Source: Purshia tridentata
Lineage: Eukaryota > Streptophyta > Magnoliopsida > Rosales > Rosaceae
Assembly: GCA_003254885.1 (NCBI GenBank)
Contig: QANT01007069.1
Coordinates: 1 to 64,000, forward strand
Direction of reading: 5' to 3'
DNA: 64,000 bases
Shown here: piece after piece, positions 48,701 to 60,367 of the stretch
Layout of the letters: the number at the start of each line of letters is the position of its first letter
Numbering within the stretch: the first letter of the stretch is position 1
Notes under the pieces: generated by a model
The model's database searches: none
Told to the model about the DNA's origin: nothing
Seen by the model: the letters and a program-made list of their open reading frames with translations, nothing else
Position numbers and translations under genes: made by a program

Positions 48701-49157
48701 TAAACAAATAAAAAATATCTCTTCTCTTCTTTCAATCAAGCAAATAATAAGTGAGGTTTTTTTTCTGGCATATAAAAAAAAAACCCAATAAGGCAATAAC
48801 CAGTGGAATCTATGAGAGTAATACAAGCTGTACAACTTTCCACTTCCAAAATGACAGTTTGATAGACAGCGATGACCAATTAAAAAGATAAAAAGCTCCC
48901 CAAATCACAGAAAAATGAAGGCTAGCTAGCTGCGGCTAATTTACACTAAATGATAGAGAAGAGATTTAATAAGGGCATATTTGGATGTTGGGCAAATAGT
49001 TGAACAAACATAAGCAGAAGCAGCAGTAGTAAGTGGATCTAAATTACACATCCAATAACCCCTAAATCTTAATTAGTGGACCAAAAATTAACAAAATAAA
49101 AATAAAAATAGAAACCAACCAACCCAGCAAAATTAATTTTATTATATTTTTTCTTCA
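45784..49157. other. 3.4-kb spacer between CREST-like and DUF4408/DUF761 genes
   Basis: The left end is the promoter and leader of the CREST-like gene (CT-rich). The rest is AT-rich with short open frames lacking domains. No repeat with clear ends was seen. Confidence 0.5.
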
Positions 49158-50099
49158 TCACTTGCCAGTGCCACTGCCTCTGTTGATCATGTCCTTGTAC
49201 CTTATGATGGAGTCCAACCTTTGCAGCTTCAGCTGCTGCTTGAACCTGTTGATGAAGTCATCAGCCTTCGCATCCACCTCATCATCATCAGCCTCCGTCA
49301 CTTTAGCCTTCCTCTCCCTCACAGTCGCAGGCCGGCAAGACTCGACGATGTCCTCCGCCTGAAAATGAGAAAATGCAGACCTGGAGCTTGCCGACTTCTT
49401 CATCTTCTTGGGAAGCTTTGGCGGCACCTCACCAGAGGCCGGTTGGGTGTCTGACTTGGTCCTTGTTACGCGGCTGTCATGGAGATTTAGCTGACTGTAA
49501 ATCTCATCAATGCTCTGTTCTGGTTCTGATTCTGCGTCTGCTTCCGGTTCTGCTTCTGGGTCTCCTGGGAAATGGTCTTCGTCTTCCTCGAATTCTTGTT
49601 CTTGTTCTTCAGGAGCTTGTTGATGATGAAGACCGTAATACGGGGGTTCTTCTGGTTCGTGGGTTTGGTGCAAAGTGGTGGTGGTGGGGAGTTGGGGAAT
49701 GTGGAAGTTGATGGACTTGAGGCGTTGAAGCAGAGAAGGAGATCTGGTAAGTTGGGGCTGTTCTGGTTCATGGGTCAGGGTCAGGGTCTGGGTCTCAGTT
49801 TCTGGAGGTTTCTCAAAATTAGAGGTGGTGGGTGGGTCTGGAGATCTGTAGGCGTACATGTTGAGGTTGAAGGATTTGAGCCTCTGCAACATAGATGGAG
49901 ATCTAGCAAGGTGATGGTCTTGGCGTTGTTGATGGGGTTGTTGTTGTTGTTGTTCGTGGTGTTTTTGTGTGCCTAAGTTTGAAGCTATGGCAATGGTGCC
50001 TATCATAACGTTGAGGAGCACAAAGAAGACAGCTGGGGTGAACCAGCTGTTCATGGAAGCCCAAATTGAGGGCAGGGATGACACAGAGTCCTCAAACAT
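49158..50099 (-). CDS. DUF4408 / DUF761 protein (cotton-fibre-expressed type)
   Basis: Single exon, 313 residues. The N-terminal DUF4408 region has the SIWASMNSWFTPAVFFVLLN motif and one TM or anchor segment (about 11-36). The middle is a Pro/Gln/Glu-rich, disordered stretch containing two copies of a motif like RSPSLLQRLKSINF (the other is RSPSMLQRLKSFNL). The C-terminus is DUF761 (DAKADDFINRFKQQLKLQRL). Proteins of this type are widespread in plants and linked to fibre growth and stress, but their biochemical function is not known. The open frame begins four codons earlier with a TTG, so the ATG at 50099 is used. The leader upstream is GA/CT-rich. Confidence 0.88.
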   Translation of the reverse strand: MFEDSVSSLPSIWASMNSWFTPAVFFVLLNVMIGTIAIASNLGTQKHHEQQQQQPHQQRQDHHLARSPSMLQRLKSFNLNMYAYRSPDPPTTSNFEKPPETETQTLTLTHEPEQPQLTRSPSLLQRLKSINFHIPQLPTTTTLHQTHEPEEPPYYGLHHQQAPEEQEQEFEEDEDHFPGDPEAEPEADAESEPEQSIDEIYSQLNLHDSRVTRTKSDTQPASGEVPPKLPKKMKKSASSRSAFSHFQAEDIVESCRPATVRERKAKVTEADDDEVDAKADDFINRFKQQLKLQRLDSIIRYKDMINRGSGTGK

Positions 50100-51640
50100 G
50101 GCTATGGGCAATGGTTACAGTGGGTGTGGGCTAGAGAGAGAGAGACGGTGAGAAGAGAGACAAGGCCAGAAATAGAAAGCTCTCTGCTTCTTCTATCTCT
50201 CTCTCTCACAGTCTCCTTGCTTTATTTCGGTGGATATTTTCGTCATCCTGTGCAGGTATGTGATAATTTTTCTGAAAAATGTAATTTTTCCTTTTTGTGA
50301 TATTGACGGCACGTGTCGGTGAGTGATGGGTCTGTGTGAAGCAGACAGAAAAGAGAAGAAGAGGTGGTTGTGTAAGGAAGGAAATGTGAGCTTGTGGTTG
50401 TGGTTGTGGTTGGACTTAATAAAGGTGGCGAGCGAGAGCGGGAACAGGGAAGTGACAAGGCATCTATTGCACTTCGCTGCCCCCCTACAAAACGGCAGCG
50501 TTTTTCCAAGGTTCTCTCCATTCTTCACAGACACTGGGTTTTTTTTTTTCTCCATTCTTCACAGACAGTGGTTAATCACACATTTGCTGAAGAAACCAAA
50601 AAAGCAGTTGGGTATGTCCAAAATGTAAATTCAAAACAATCACACACATGATAGTATCATACTATAAAAAAGTGGCTAGCAGAAGCTCTCTACAAACTGG
50701 GAAATAATTTAGGTATAATGGTGTGGTAGTAGGAAGATCTATTTGATACATCTGTCATGACTTTGATTAATGATTACATGATTTTATGGGACCTAGCTGT
50801 GATATGAGTTATGAATACTCTACATGTATTATGTACAAGGTATTCAATTCAATTTCACAACTTGAAACTGAGGTAGTTCCAACTTCCAAGTTTAAGTAGC
50901 TCCCTAGTGTGGACCAAAAAAAAAAAAAATTAAAGGTAGCCCCTACTGTTTCACTAAAATATTAGGCTGAAAAATAGGAACATGGGCAATGGGTATGGTC
51001 GGCATTGCCCATATTAATTTTAATTAAAATGTCAACACATAGTAACATGGGCCTCCTCTTCTTCCTTCTCCATTATTTACAAAATTCAAGCAACCTTGTA
51101 ATTAAGCTTCAACCAATATGTTGGTCAACCAAGGATGCATTTATTAGCCATTGGACCGCTAGCGATCGATCGATTAAAGTGTACATGTTGGCAACTATGA
51201 AGGACAGACGTCGTGGGGGTGCTGTGTCACTGTGTCAGCACTTCCACCGCCGTACCAATGGCGGCCGGAAAAGTCGTTTTGGATGACTCACTAGCGGCTG
51301 TCTTATGCTGTGGCCACGTGGAATCAAAGCTAAAATTAGAAAACAAAATCAGGAGTCAGGACCGTTACACATCTTAGAATAGGGCCGCCTAACCCGAGCC
51401 CATGACCCAAAAAAAGGGCTCACAAGCTTTACTCTCTTCTCTCATGTGGGCGCATCCTAGCCCAAATTTGTCTAAGCCCAATTGTTTAAGGTCGGGTCAA
51501 CCCAAAATCCAAATATTTCACATGTAACTGTAAGTCGGATTTCCTTGGTTTTTTTTTATAAGTCCATTTAGACAAAAGTAAAGATTAAAAAGCTCATATG
51601 CGGAAGACAATTTCATTGTCAATCTATTTTTAAAAAACCC
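50100..51640. other. Promoter side of the DUF761 gene and spacer
   Basis: Includes a G-box-like CACGTG near 50311 and a short tandem copy of TCTCCATTCTTCACAGACA at about 50515 and 50548 around a poly-T. No gene recognised. Confidence 0.5.
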
Positions 51641-51896
51641 AAACGCTACAATAATGCCGTTCCTATAGTGCGCTACAGTACTACTTTTTTTTTCTTATAA
51701 CTGCAATTTTTTATTTCTTACATTTAGATAATTGTTATTATCGAATAGTAACTATTATTACTTTACAAAAAAATAAAATAAGGCAATTTATATAAATCTT
51801 ACATTTTTTGTTTTTGCATAAACATAAAACAAAAAAATGAAGTTTTTTATTTTTATTTTTCCCACATCTAGAGAAAAATTAGGTTTGTAACTACAT

Positions 51897-53025
51897 ATTA
51901 TTATTACTGTCCGATAGTTGCAATACCTAATTGTTACTGTCTGATAATAACAATTACCTTATTGTTATTGTCGTCCGACCATAACAATCAATGTAGTTTA
52001 TTGTTAGTATGATAGTAACAATCACCTTATTGTAACAATCATGTATTGTTACTATCATACAAGAAAGACATATGAAACTTTAAATAATATAATTAGGATC
52101 CAAGTAATATTATACAATATAATGAGATAAAAAAGAAAAAGAAAAAAAATACAATGAGCTTAGTTAGATGTGCGGCTATTACTATACTTCTCATTATCAA
52201 AAGCTTTCCAAGCCTATCTTCTCTACTCATGCTTCTCCTGAAGTAAATAAAACCAACATTAATTACTCATATTGAGACATCTTCATGCAAATTTTTTCAA
52301 AGGTGTAGACAATATCCAAGAACAAAACTCACAAGCACCACCGTACAAACAAATAGGAGAAGGAACCCAACTTACACCTTTTTTACTCAGTTGTGCCTAC
52401 AATAACATACAAACAGAGATTTCACATCAGCATGTTGGATCTTATGGAGGCTTTCTAGTATAGTGATTAGGATGAAGTCCCCTAAACTAAGCCACATTCC
52501 TTAAAGTCCGGGTGTTCAGAATCCAAAGCTTTATCTACTCTATACCCACTCAGAGGCTGCAAGTTTTCATCAAGATGGAATCGTTCACAACTACAGTCTC
52601 AATACTGTATACAACATCAACTTGATAGAGCATTGAAAGTATGTATGCACGATTTGCTCAACTATCTGATTAGTGCAAGAATTGAAGACATGACCTATGT
52701 TTAAATATTGTTATTTAGAATCAAATATTTACAAATTGAACATACTTAGAATCCAATATTACTGTCGGACAATTAATATTACATAAAAAAGTTTATTTAG
52801 TAATCAAAGACAGGGTTAAAGCAACTGCTAAAGGCTGATATCAAGCTATTTAGAGTAACAATATAAAATTACAATATTAAGAGTACCAATATCAAGCACT
52901 TATCTATTGTTAGCTATTGTTAATCAAAGGCTATGTTCCCAGCCTTGTTAGCGCTAGCCTTATTGTTAGCTAACTACGTTTAATCAAAGGCTACCTTATT
53001 GTTACTAGCAACGTTAATCAAAGGC
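51897..53025. repeat. Arrays of short inverted repeats; probable non-autonomous DNA element
   Basis: Left array: consecutive hairpins at 51929-51955 (AATTGTTA/TAACAATT), 51961-51988 (ATTGTTAT/ATAACAAT), 52000-52022 (ATTGTTA/TAACAAT) and 52032-52052 (GTAACAAT/ATTGTTAC). Right array: TTAATCAAAGGC occurs exactly at 52920, 52980 and 53014, interspersed with TTATTGTTA words and the palindrome GTTAGCTAAC. The word CCTTATTGTTA occurs in both arrays, which suggests the two sides belong to one element of about 1.1-1.4 kb. Termini and target duplication were not found, so the family is unassigned; CACTA-type subterminal repeats are one possibility. Confidence 0.5.
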
Positions 53026-54552
53026 AGAGTTACCAAGGCCAAACAAGATCGAGACAGTGGTAGGGAGGTCGTAGGTCCTTATACCTTTGGAAACCTCGAG
53101 ATCTAACTCTTGAAGCCCTTTCTCGATACATCTCAGATCCATCTCTCCAATAGGTGATCTAGCCCGTTTGGGTTAAAGTAGAGCTTCAAACTCTTAATCT
53201 AAATCTAGATCTTTAAACGCGGCTCACATGATCCGGTTCCCATCTCACCATAAAGTTGATTGTTCCTTCAAAATCTAGATCTTGAAGGTTGGGCAATTTT
53301 GTAAGCTTTAATGGTATAGTACCAGACAGAAATGAAAAAGGGAGTGGGAGAGAGAAGTAAAGTTAATTGATAATGGAAATAAAATTAAGAGGTAGTCCAA
53401 ATGGAATGAAAACTGGGCCGGAAATACAACAAGTGGACCAGTTGGAAAGCCCAATAAAAAGGTGGATTTTAAAGGAAAAATAAAGTCCAAAATGGGAGTA
53501 TTGGTAATTATCTTTTTTTTATTCTTTTTAAATTTTTATGAGAGGTATGTTACTATGCAAATCTAGAGAAAAAACTTTTGTACAATTATATATATTTTAT
53601 ATGTTTATTTCTCCCTTTCAATACGTCATGTGTAACATGAAGGGAGATAGATATTATTTATTTATTTGAAACTAAATAATAAAAAATAAAACTTAAAAAG
53701 AAGAAAAAAAATATTTAGTAAAATGATAATGTAAGATAATATAAAAATGTAATTAATATAACATTATTAAATTATTATAAAACTAAAAAGGTGTCGTCAC
53801 CATGGTGTTCATTCTTGAGCAAAAAGCCAGAAATGAAACCAACACCTCCCTCAAGGCCTCAATCATATATGTTCTATTGTGTCAAGTAATGTCGACATGC
53901 ACACACTCCCTCGGTTTTCTAATTCACCACTTCACCTGTGCATCTGAATCATCTCTTTCTGATCTGCTCTAACACCCATGGCCAAGTTTGTGTTTGTATA
54001 TATATATCCACGTATTCGAGGATCGTTTTCATTCGATAAACACTTGCAAACTAACAACAAAAGACCACGTCTTTCAGATGGAGCTTGAGGTCTAACTAAC
54101 GTTGCTCTCCACTGGGTATTTTGCAAAGAAGATCTCCAGTTTTCCAAGGTAATAGTGTTGGAAACCTTCACTGTTTTTTTTTTTTTTTAGGGGGTCGAAA
54201 TTCGAATCACTGTTTAGTTTGGTTGTCAATAAATTAATTAATTATGTTTTAACCCCCAAAAAGAAATTTTAAACTGCAGATATTCATGGGAAAGAAGAGG
54301 CGTAGAAGACTCAGAAGTTGCAGGCTCCGTTGATTGTGGGGATGGCCAGCATATGCATATGCCTTGTCGTTTTCCTTTGGGATTTGGCCCCCTATGGGAA
54401 AGGGGTTTTCTTTTCTGGTTAAGTACCAAAGGATTAGATTATTGGATTTTTTTATAAGAGTTAATGTTTAATTTTTAGGGTTTTTTTTATACCATTATCT
54501 TTTTTGAGCAAATGGGGATATTCATCAATCTTTTAACAATCAAGTAATTTCT
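53026..54552. other. Spacer without a recognised gene
   Basis: From 53030 to about 53320 the sequence is less AT-rich and repeats AATCTAGATCTT twice (about 53200 and 53270), perhaps the outer part of the preceding element. The rest is AT-rich with nothing recognised. Confidence 0.4.
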
Positions 54553-54740
54553 TTTTCCTACTCCAATATCTACAAGTTGTCTTATGATCATTGTACATAA
54601 GATAACCAATGATTAAAGAGTAACTAAAATGAAAACTTACTTCTTGTTTTCCTACTCCAATATCTACAAGTTGTCTTATGATCATTGTACATAAGATAAC
54701 CAATGATTAAAGAGTAACTAAAAAGAAAACTTACTTCTTG
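54553..54740. repeat. 94-bp tandem duplication (two copies)
   Basis: Copy 1 is 54553-54646 and copy 2 is 54647-54740. They abut and differ at only one or two positions, so the event is recent. The unit is unrelated in sequence to the other 94-bp duplication at 15864-16051. Confidence 0.9.
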
Positions 54741-55161
54741 TTGAACAGGTTCATGAAAATCCCCACTTGTTCAAAAACAGATAATAGTATAAAAAAGAGT
54801 TTAAAAAACAAAAACATTAACTCTTACAAAAATCTGATAACTACAAAATATTTTACTTTTTTTTAACATTTACGCTGTGATTTTTTATTTATTAATTAAT
54901 CAATTGTCCAATATGGAATTTCAACTCAAGATCTTCTTGGATAATGAGAAATTGAATACTATAATATCTACTAAAACAAATAGTTATTGAAATTTTATTG
55001 TTTGAGTTTGACATATATACTTTTTTTGTATTATTTTATTTTTATTGTAGGTATTTTATCAGGATTTTATTCTTGAAGTATATGACCATTTGATAAATTA
55101 AATAACATGATCGAAAAGCTTGAAATTATTGATTACACTGATTGATACATCCATACACTTA

Positions 55162-55962
55162 GGGCATGTTCACTTATCATCAATGGCAATGGCATCAATG
55201 GGAGTCATTCCCATTCAAGTGTTTACTTGCATTTGGGAATGATTCCCATTATTATTCTCATGTTTACTAACTTGGGAAAGGGAAAAAAAAATTTGTGGGG
55301 CCCACCAAAATCAAGAGTGGCATTCCTTGATTTTAGGGGATTGCCATTCCTTAGGGGGGGTTGGGATTGGGGAAGGGGGAAAGGGAAAGAAACTTTTTTT
55401 ATCCAAAATGCCCTCACACTTTTAATGAAAATCCAAAAATACCCTTATATTACAAATATAATTAAAGTAAAATTTTAAATTTGTAACTTAATTATATATA
55501 TTAATTGCAAAAAATCAATGACACAATATCACATTAAAAATAAATCCTACCTCAACATCACATTAATATTTAAAAATTATTATAAATTATAATATAAAGT
55601 ATAAAAATTTATTGTTTGCAAAATATTGGGGTGAAATTTATTTTTAGTACAATAAATATTCATTATTTTAAAAATTATGATTAATAAATAGTTGACATAA
55701 GTATAATAGATTATAGATGTTGTATAAGGGCATTTTAGTAATCAAACTCATTTTGATTCCGACTCTTGCTAGTTAGTAAACATGTTTATGTAAATCAACT
55801 TTATTTTTATTCACATTCCTAATAGTTAGTAAACACGTTAATAAGAATACTTAATTTCGATTTATATTCACTCCAATTCCTGTTCACTCCGATTCATGTT
55901 CACTCGATTATTACTCATTCCGCTACATGCCTGATTTCGATTATGGGTAAGTAAATGTGCCT
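55162..55962. mobile_element. PIF/Harbinger-type (Tourist-like) MITE, 801 bp
   Basis: The left end GGGCATGTTCACTTATC and the inverted right end AGGCACATTTACTTACC match at about 12 of 17 positions. Both ends are flanked by TTA (55159-55161 and 55963-55965), the 3-bp target duplication of PIF/Harbinger elements. Inside, CATGTTTACTAAC (55259-55271) and its exact inverse GTTAGTAAACATG (55772-55784) form subterminal inverted repeats, with a further copy at about 55825. No transposase frame is present, so it is non-autonomous. Diverged TIRs point to a fairly old copy. Confidence 0.75.
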
Positions 55963-55965
55963 TTA

Positions 55966-57809
55966 ATGAAATTAGGTTAATAATCACATCGTGTGAAATC
56001 TGAATTAGCATAAAATTGATTTAAGAAGAAAAGGCGTGTTGCTTGAGTTGAGGCCACCTTGTAGAGTTGGTGGTCCAGTACTTGTAGACTTGTAGTACAT
56101 GTCAACACCAGTCAGCAAATGAGGTCATCATGTGGATATTGTCATCAACACTTTTATACTAATTGTCCACTCTGAAAAATAATGGCTTCTTCCACTTTAG
56201 ATCCAGTCTTAAGTTTTTAACGCGCTTTAGTCCTCTTCATAAAGCTTAAAAAAGGAATATTCCTGTATCAGCCTATGAACTTATTGCACAAAAGATTACG
56301 CCCCAAGGCCACAATTTAGTGTTTATTTTTTACATCAAAGTTTTTTATATTGAGTGATATGAGTCGTATAGTCGTTGAGATCAACACGTTAATAGATACC
56401 GTGTAAACTGTACAACTTGGATGATCTTTATTGAATGAATAAACAAGTATATATTTTATGAGTGTACCCTATTTCTATACAAAGAAAGTATATAATAAAT
56501 TACAAGAGGAATTCTCTATAAACTAAGAGACCTTGATAATCAAGAGTTGAATATTTCAATTGTTTTGTTGGGACTGAATAGTTTTTTGTTTTTTGGGCCA
56601 ACGAACTCGACAGTGATATACGCAAAAGAGAAGGCAATTCTTTGTCTAAAATTAGGCAAAAGCCCAAACCATGTATGTTGTCGTCGAGTGGGCCGGCAAA
56701 TCTTAACCTATTTATGTAAAAAGAAGTTGATTCGATGATGCCATGCACTCATAAAACATAAAAAAAATTAGAAAACGGTAAAATAAAGTATGAACCTCTA
56801 ATAATGGTATATTGGTATGCCTGAATCATGCACCTCTTGGCTCTCTAATTTAGGTCAACTGCCACCGATTGCACAAAGCAAGTCCCTTACGTTTTTGATT
56901 CCTTTGAAAGTCACTCCTAACTTTTCAATCACAACTATAAAATATAAGAACTCTACGTCAAGAATTTAGCAAATTGACTTAATTATTATTAATTTTAAAT
57001 TAGAGAATCAGTAATAAGAAATATGTAATTATTTGAAAGAAATAATATTTAAGCTTTAACTCAAAAGGGGGTAAGAGGTGGAATACTGGAATGAAGTTGG
57101 GATTAAGAGGACTTATAATTATAATAATATTGTTACTTAGTATAATTAAATACTAATTTATAGTTTAATATTACATTATACATATATCATTATGTCGTCC
57201 ATTATTTATTTTTAAAGTCACCGCCTTATATTAGTGATGTCATAATTATACAATATAATTTTTCATTTGGTAGTTTTTCTTAATTTAGCGACCCAAACCG
57301 AAGCATTCATTCAAATTAGCAGAGTATGTTGTCATTGTTGTGCCAAAGTACCGAAAAAAAACAGTGGAAATAAATTAAATTGTAAAAGAAAATGAGAATT
57401 GAAATTATATTTATATCGAGAAGGCTGAAAAAAAACAAAATGAGATTTATAAAAAAAGTGTGCAACAAGTGTCGACACTTTCGCGCTCATTGTTAAGCGA
57501 AAAGTGGGAAGTGTGGCTTCTACATTCCTCATGTACCTTCGGTTTCGTCAACTATGTCGACACTCTCTCCTAACCATCTCCTTCTCTTTTCCTCCTCTTT
57601 AACATCTCTGTGTGTATGTCTATGTGTCTGTTTCTGCGCGCACCACCATCTCTACACTGCTCTGCTGCTCCTCCCCATACTCTCTATCTCTGCCTGCTGC
57701 TGATCAAAGCAATTCGAGATTCGTGTACGTTCATCAAATTAAACAAAAACAAACAATTTTCTACATATATAATCCACTCATCCACATCCCATGTTATTCC
57801 TTGAGGTTT

Positions 57810-57811
<2 letters not shown>
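55966..57811. other. Spacer and promoter region of the ZIP transporter
   Basis: AT-rich with no recognised gene up to about 57.5 kb. From about 57550 it becomes C/T-rich, which probably marks the promoter and first leader exon of the ZIP gene. Confidence 0.5.

Positions 57812-57845
<34 letters not shown>
57812..57845 (+). repeat. (TC)17 microsatellite in the ZIP gene leader
   Basis: A perfect dinucleotide run about 270 bp upstream of the start codon, inside the probable transcribed leader. Confidence 0.95.
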
Positions 57846-57848
<3 letters not shown>

Positions 57849-57957
57849 CCCAATATTTCTCTAGCATTCTCTCCGATTAACGTTTTGGGTTTTGCGTAGG
57901 ATTTTTGGCCCTTGCTCTGCCCTCCAGGTTTCCGAGAAAAAACTCGCATTTTCTCAG

Positions 57958-58111
57958 GTAAATTTAATTTCATTACATTTCTCGCTTCCAACTATCAACT
58001 CTCTGTTTGAATGCCCAGAAAATTGTGCCCAACAAACAAAAATGGAAGATTTGTTTCTAAATTCTGTTCGATTTTCGATTTGGGCCCTCAAAAACAGAGT
58101 CCCTTTTGCAG
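57958..58111 (+). other. Intron in the ZIP gene 5' leader (inferred)
   Basis: Donor TTCTCAG/GTAAAT and acceptor CTTTTGCAG/TCCATG bracket 154 bases, and the ATG follows the acceptor by three bases. Inferred from splice signals. Confidence 0.6.
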
Positions 58112-58114
58112 TCC

Positions 58115-60194
58115 ATGGCCAACACCAGCTGCGAAAGCGCCGAGCTGGAGGCCTGCCGAGACGAGTCGGCGGCGCTTGTCCTCAAACTAATCGCCGTCGC
58201 CTCGATTCTTCTCGCCGGAGTCTTCGGCGTCGCCATTCCCCTCGTCGGCAAAAACCGCCAATTTCTCCGCACCGACGGCACCCTCTTCGTCGCCGCCAAG
58301 GCCTTTGCCGCCGGCGTCATTTTGGCGACCGGGTTCGTTCACATGCTGTCGGCTGGGTCGGACGCGCTCAACAACGCGTGCCTGCCCGAATACCCTTGGT
58401 CCAAGTTCCCCTTCTCCGGGTTCTTCGCCATGATGGCCTCGCTCGCCACCCTCCTCGTTGACTTCGTGGGCACTCAGTATTACGAGCGCAAACAGGGCCT
58501 CGCCCGGCCCACTGAGGATCAAGTTCGGGTCGGATCGGATGACCCGGAAATTGCGGACTCGGGTGCAACTTTTCCCCAGCTGAATGGGAAGGTGTTTGGG
58601 GAAGAGGAAGGCGGTGGGATGCACATTGTGGGGATGCATGCGCACGCGGCGCACCATAGACACAGCCATGCGCATGGTCAGGATGCATGTGACGGGCACG
58701 TGAGGGAACCTCAGCAGTCGCACGGGCATGGACATTCTCATGGGTCGGGTGATGGTGACGAGGATAGTGGTGTTCGGCACGTCGTCGTTTCTCAGGTACT
58801 TGACTTCATTTATTTATTTTTCACTCACCGTCTTCGTACATCGTTGTTGTTTGGGAGTTAATAATTGTTCTTAAGTGTGGCCCTGAAACGAATGTCGCTT
58901 TTAGTAGTTGCCTATGAAGTGTTCTTACGAAACTTCGCACAGTAGGTAAAAAGTATTCTTGTGTGGCTCTGGTTCTGCCACGTGTCATGTCAGTCCACTC
59001 TAGATCCCGCTATTTTTGTTGAGTGGGGCCGGCGTAGTTGATTTTGGGTTATAACTTGTAATTGCAAGCAACTCATGATTAGTTGAATTGAAAGGCAGAC
59101 CTTCTTAACCTTGTTTTTGAGTGGTTAACTTATGGTGAATTCACTGAATTGATCGAGACAATAATTACTATTTGGATTTTGGAGAAGTGATGAATTAATT
59201 TTTTCATTTATATTTAATTTTTAAAATGATATTGGAGCTTATTCTAAAAAATAAAATAAAATAAAATATTTAAGCTTCTGTTCTTTCAGAACCTGTAAAA
59301 CTAAATGGACGCAGAAAAAAAAAAAAAAAGTTAAGAAAACGTAGGAAAATTTATCTTCAATTCAAGACCTAAGCTCATTAAATTCAAAAACATAATAAAC
59401 TGATTGTATTAATGAAATATGATTATAATTTTAACAAAACAACCTATTTTACTTGCAATCTTACTAACATTCTTCTTACAAATTAAAGTCCAATTATTGG
59501 TTATCAACCAAGTTTGCTTGTGTGAGCTTGTGAAGTGTTTGGTTGTTCTTGAAGAGAATGTAGTCAATGAAAGCCTCAGTATGTGTGAGGGACCTGAGGG
59601 TTAATAAACCCTCAGTTTTTCAATTTGCATGCAGAAGCAGAACATATATGTTCAGGGTTTTCTATTAGATCTGTGTTGGCCACTACTGTTACTAGATGAC
59701 TTATTGTGCTTGTATTTAATACTATGTTTCCTTTGCAGATTTTGGAACTTGGGATTGTATCACACTCAGTTATCATTGGGCTATCACTTGGAGTTTCACA
59801 AAGCCCATGCACCATAAGACCCTTGGTTGCAGCATTGTCCTTTCACCAGTTCTTTGAAGGATTTGCACTTGGAGGCTGCATATCTCAAGCCCAATTTAGC
59901 ACCCTATCATCAACACTAATGGCATTTTTCTTTGCCATAACAACTCCAGTAGGGATTGGCATTGGGACTGCCATTTCTTCATTCTACAACCCATACAGCC
60001 CAGGAGCTTTGGTCACTGAAGGCATCTTGGATTCCATGTCTGCTGGTATTCTGGTATACATGGCCTTGGTGGATCTCATTGCTGCTGATTTTCTAAGTAA
60101 GAGGATGAGCTGCAATTTCAGGCTCCAACTTGTATCTTATTGCTTGCTCTTCCTTGGAGCTGGATTGATGTCTTTACTTGCAATTTGGGCTTAA
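58115..60194 (+). CDS. IRT3/ZIP4-like zinc/iron transporter (ZIP family)
   Basis: Two coding exons, 58115-58795 and 59739-60194, joined in phase 0 across a 943-bp intron; 378 residues. ZIP transporters move Zn2+, Fe2+ and related metals into the cytosol. The first half carries three TM segments (about 22-45, 58-79 and 101-119) and the [19 protein letters not shown] signature. The cytosolic loop has a His-rich metal-sensing run (about 170-209: [14 protein letters not shown] and HGHGHSHG). TM4 and TM5 in exon 2 carry the metal-path motifs [11 protein letters not shown] and [13 protein letters not shown]. Sequence such as [15 protein letters not shown] and GTQYYERKQ places it with IRT3/ZIP4. The N-terminus is short (MANTSCES...) and lacks the signal peptide seen in many family members. 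The ATG follows a leader-intron acceptor by three bases. The last codons are part of a 3' tandem duplication. Confidence 0.94.
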
Positions 60195-60367
60195 TTTGGT
60201 TCATCAAGTTTTTTATTTNTTTTTTTTTTTTTGGCCTTTTCTCTTTTTTGGGTATTAAATTTTGAGTGATACAAGTGAGCAATTTGGGCTTAATTTGGTT
60301 CATCAAGTTTTTTATTTTTTTGGCCTTTTTGCTTTTTTGGGTATTAAATTTTGAGTGATACAAGTGA
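60180..60367 (+). repeat. Tandem duplication starting at the last codons of the ZIP gene
   Basis: Copy 1 is 60180-60278 and copy 2 is 60279-60367. Copy 1 begins exactly at the GCA codon four residues before the stop, so copy 2 holds a stranded duplicate of the final four codons and the TAA. The copies differ mainly in a poly-T run, which contains an N at 60219. It lies in the 3' untranslated region, so protein length is unaffected. Confidence 0.9.

Noticed and set aside
49572-49976. 134-residue plus-strand frame opposite the DUF761 gene
   Set aside because: Antisense of the low-complexity Gln/Pro/Glu region; no family features.
58187-58780. 197-residue minus-strand frame opposite the first ZIP exon
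   Set aside because: Shadow of the GC-rich transporter exon; no recognisable domain.
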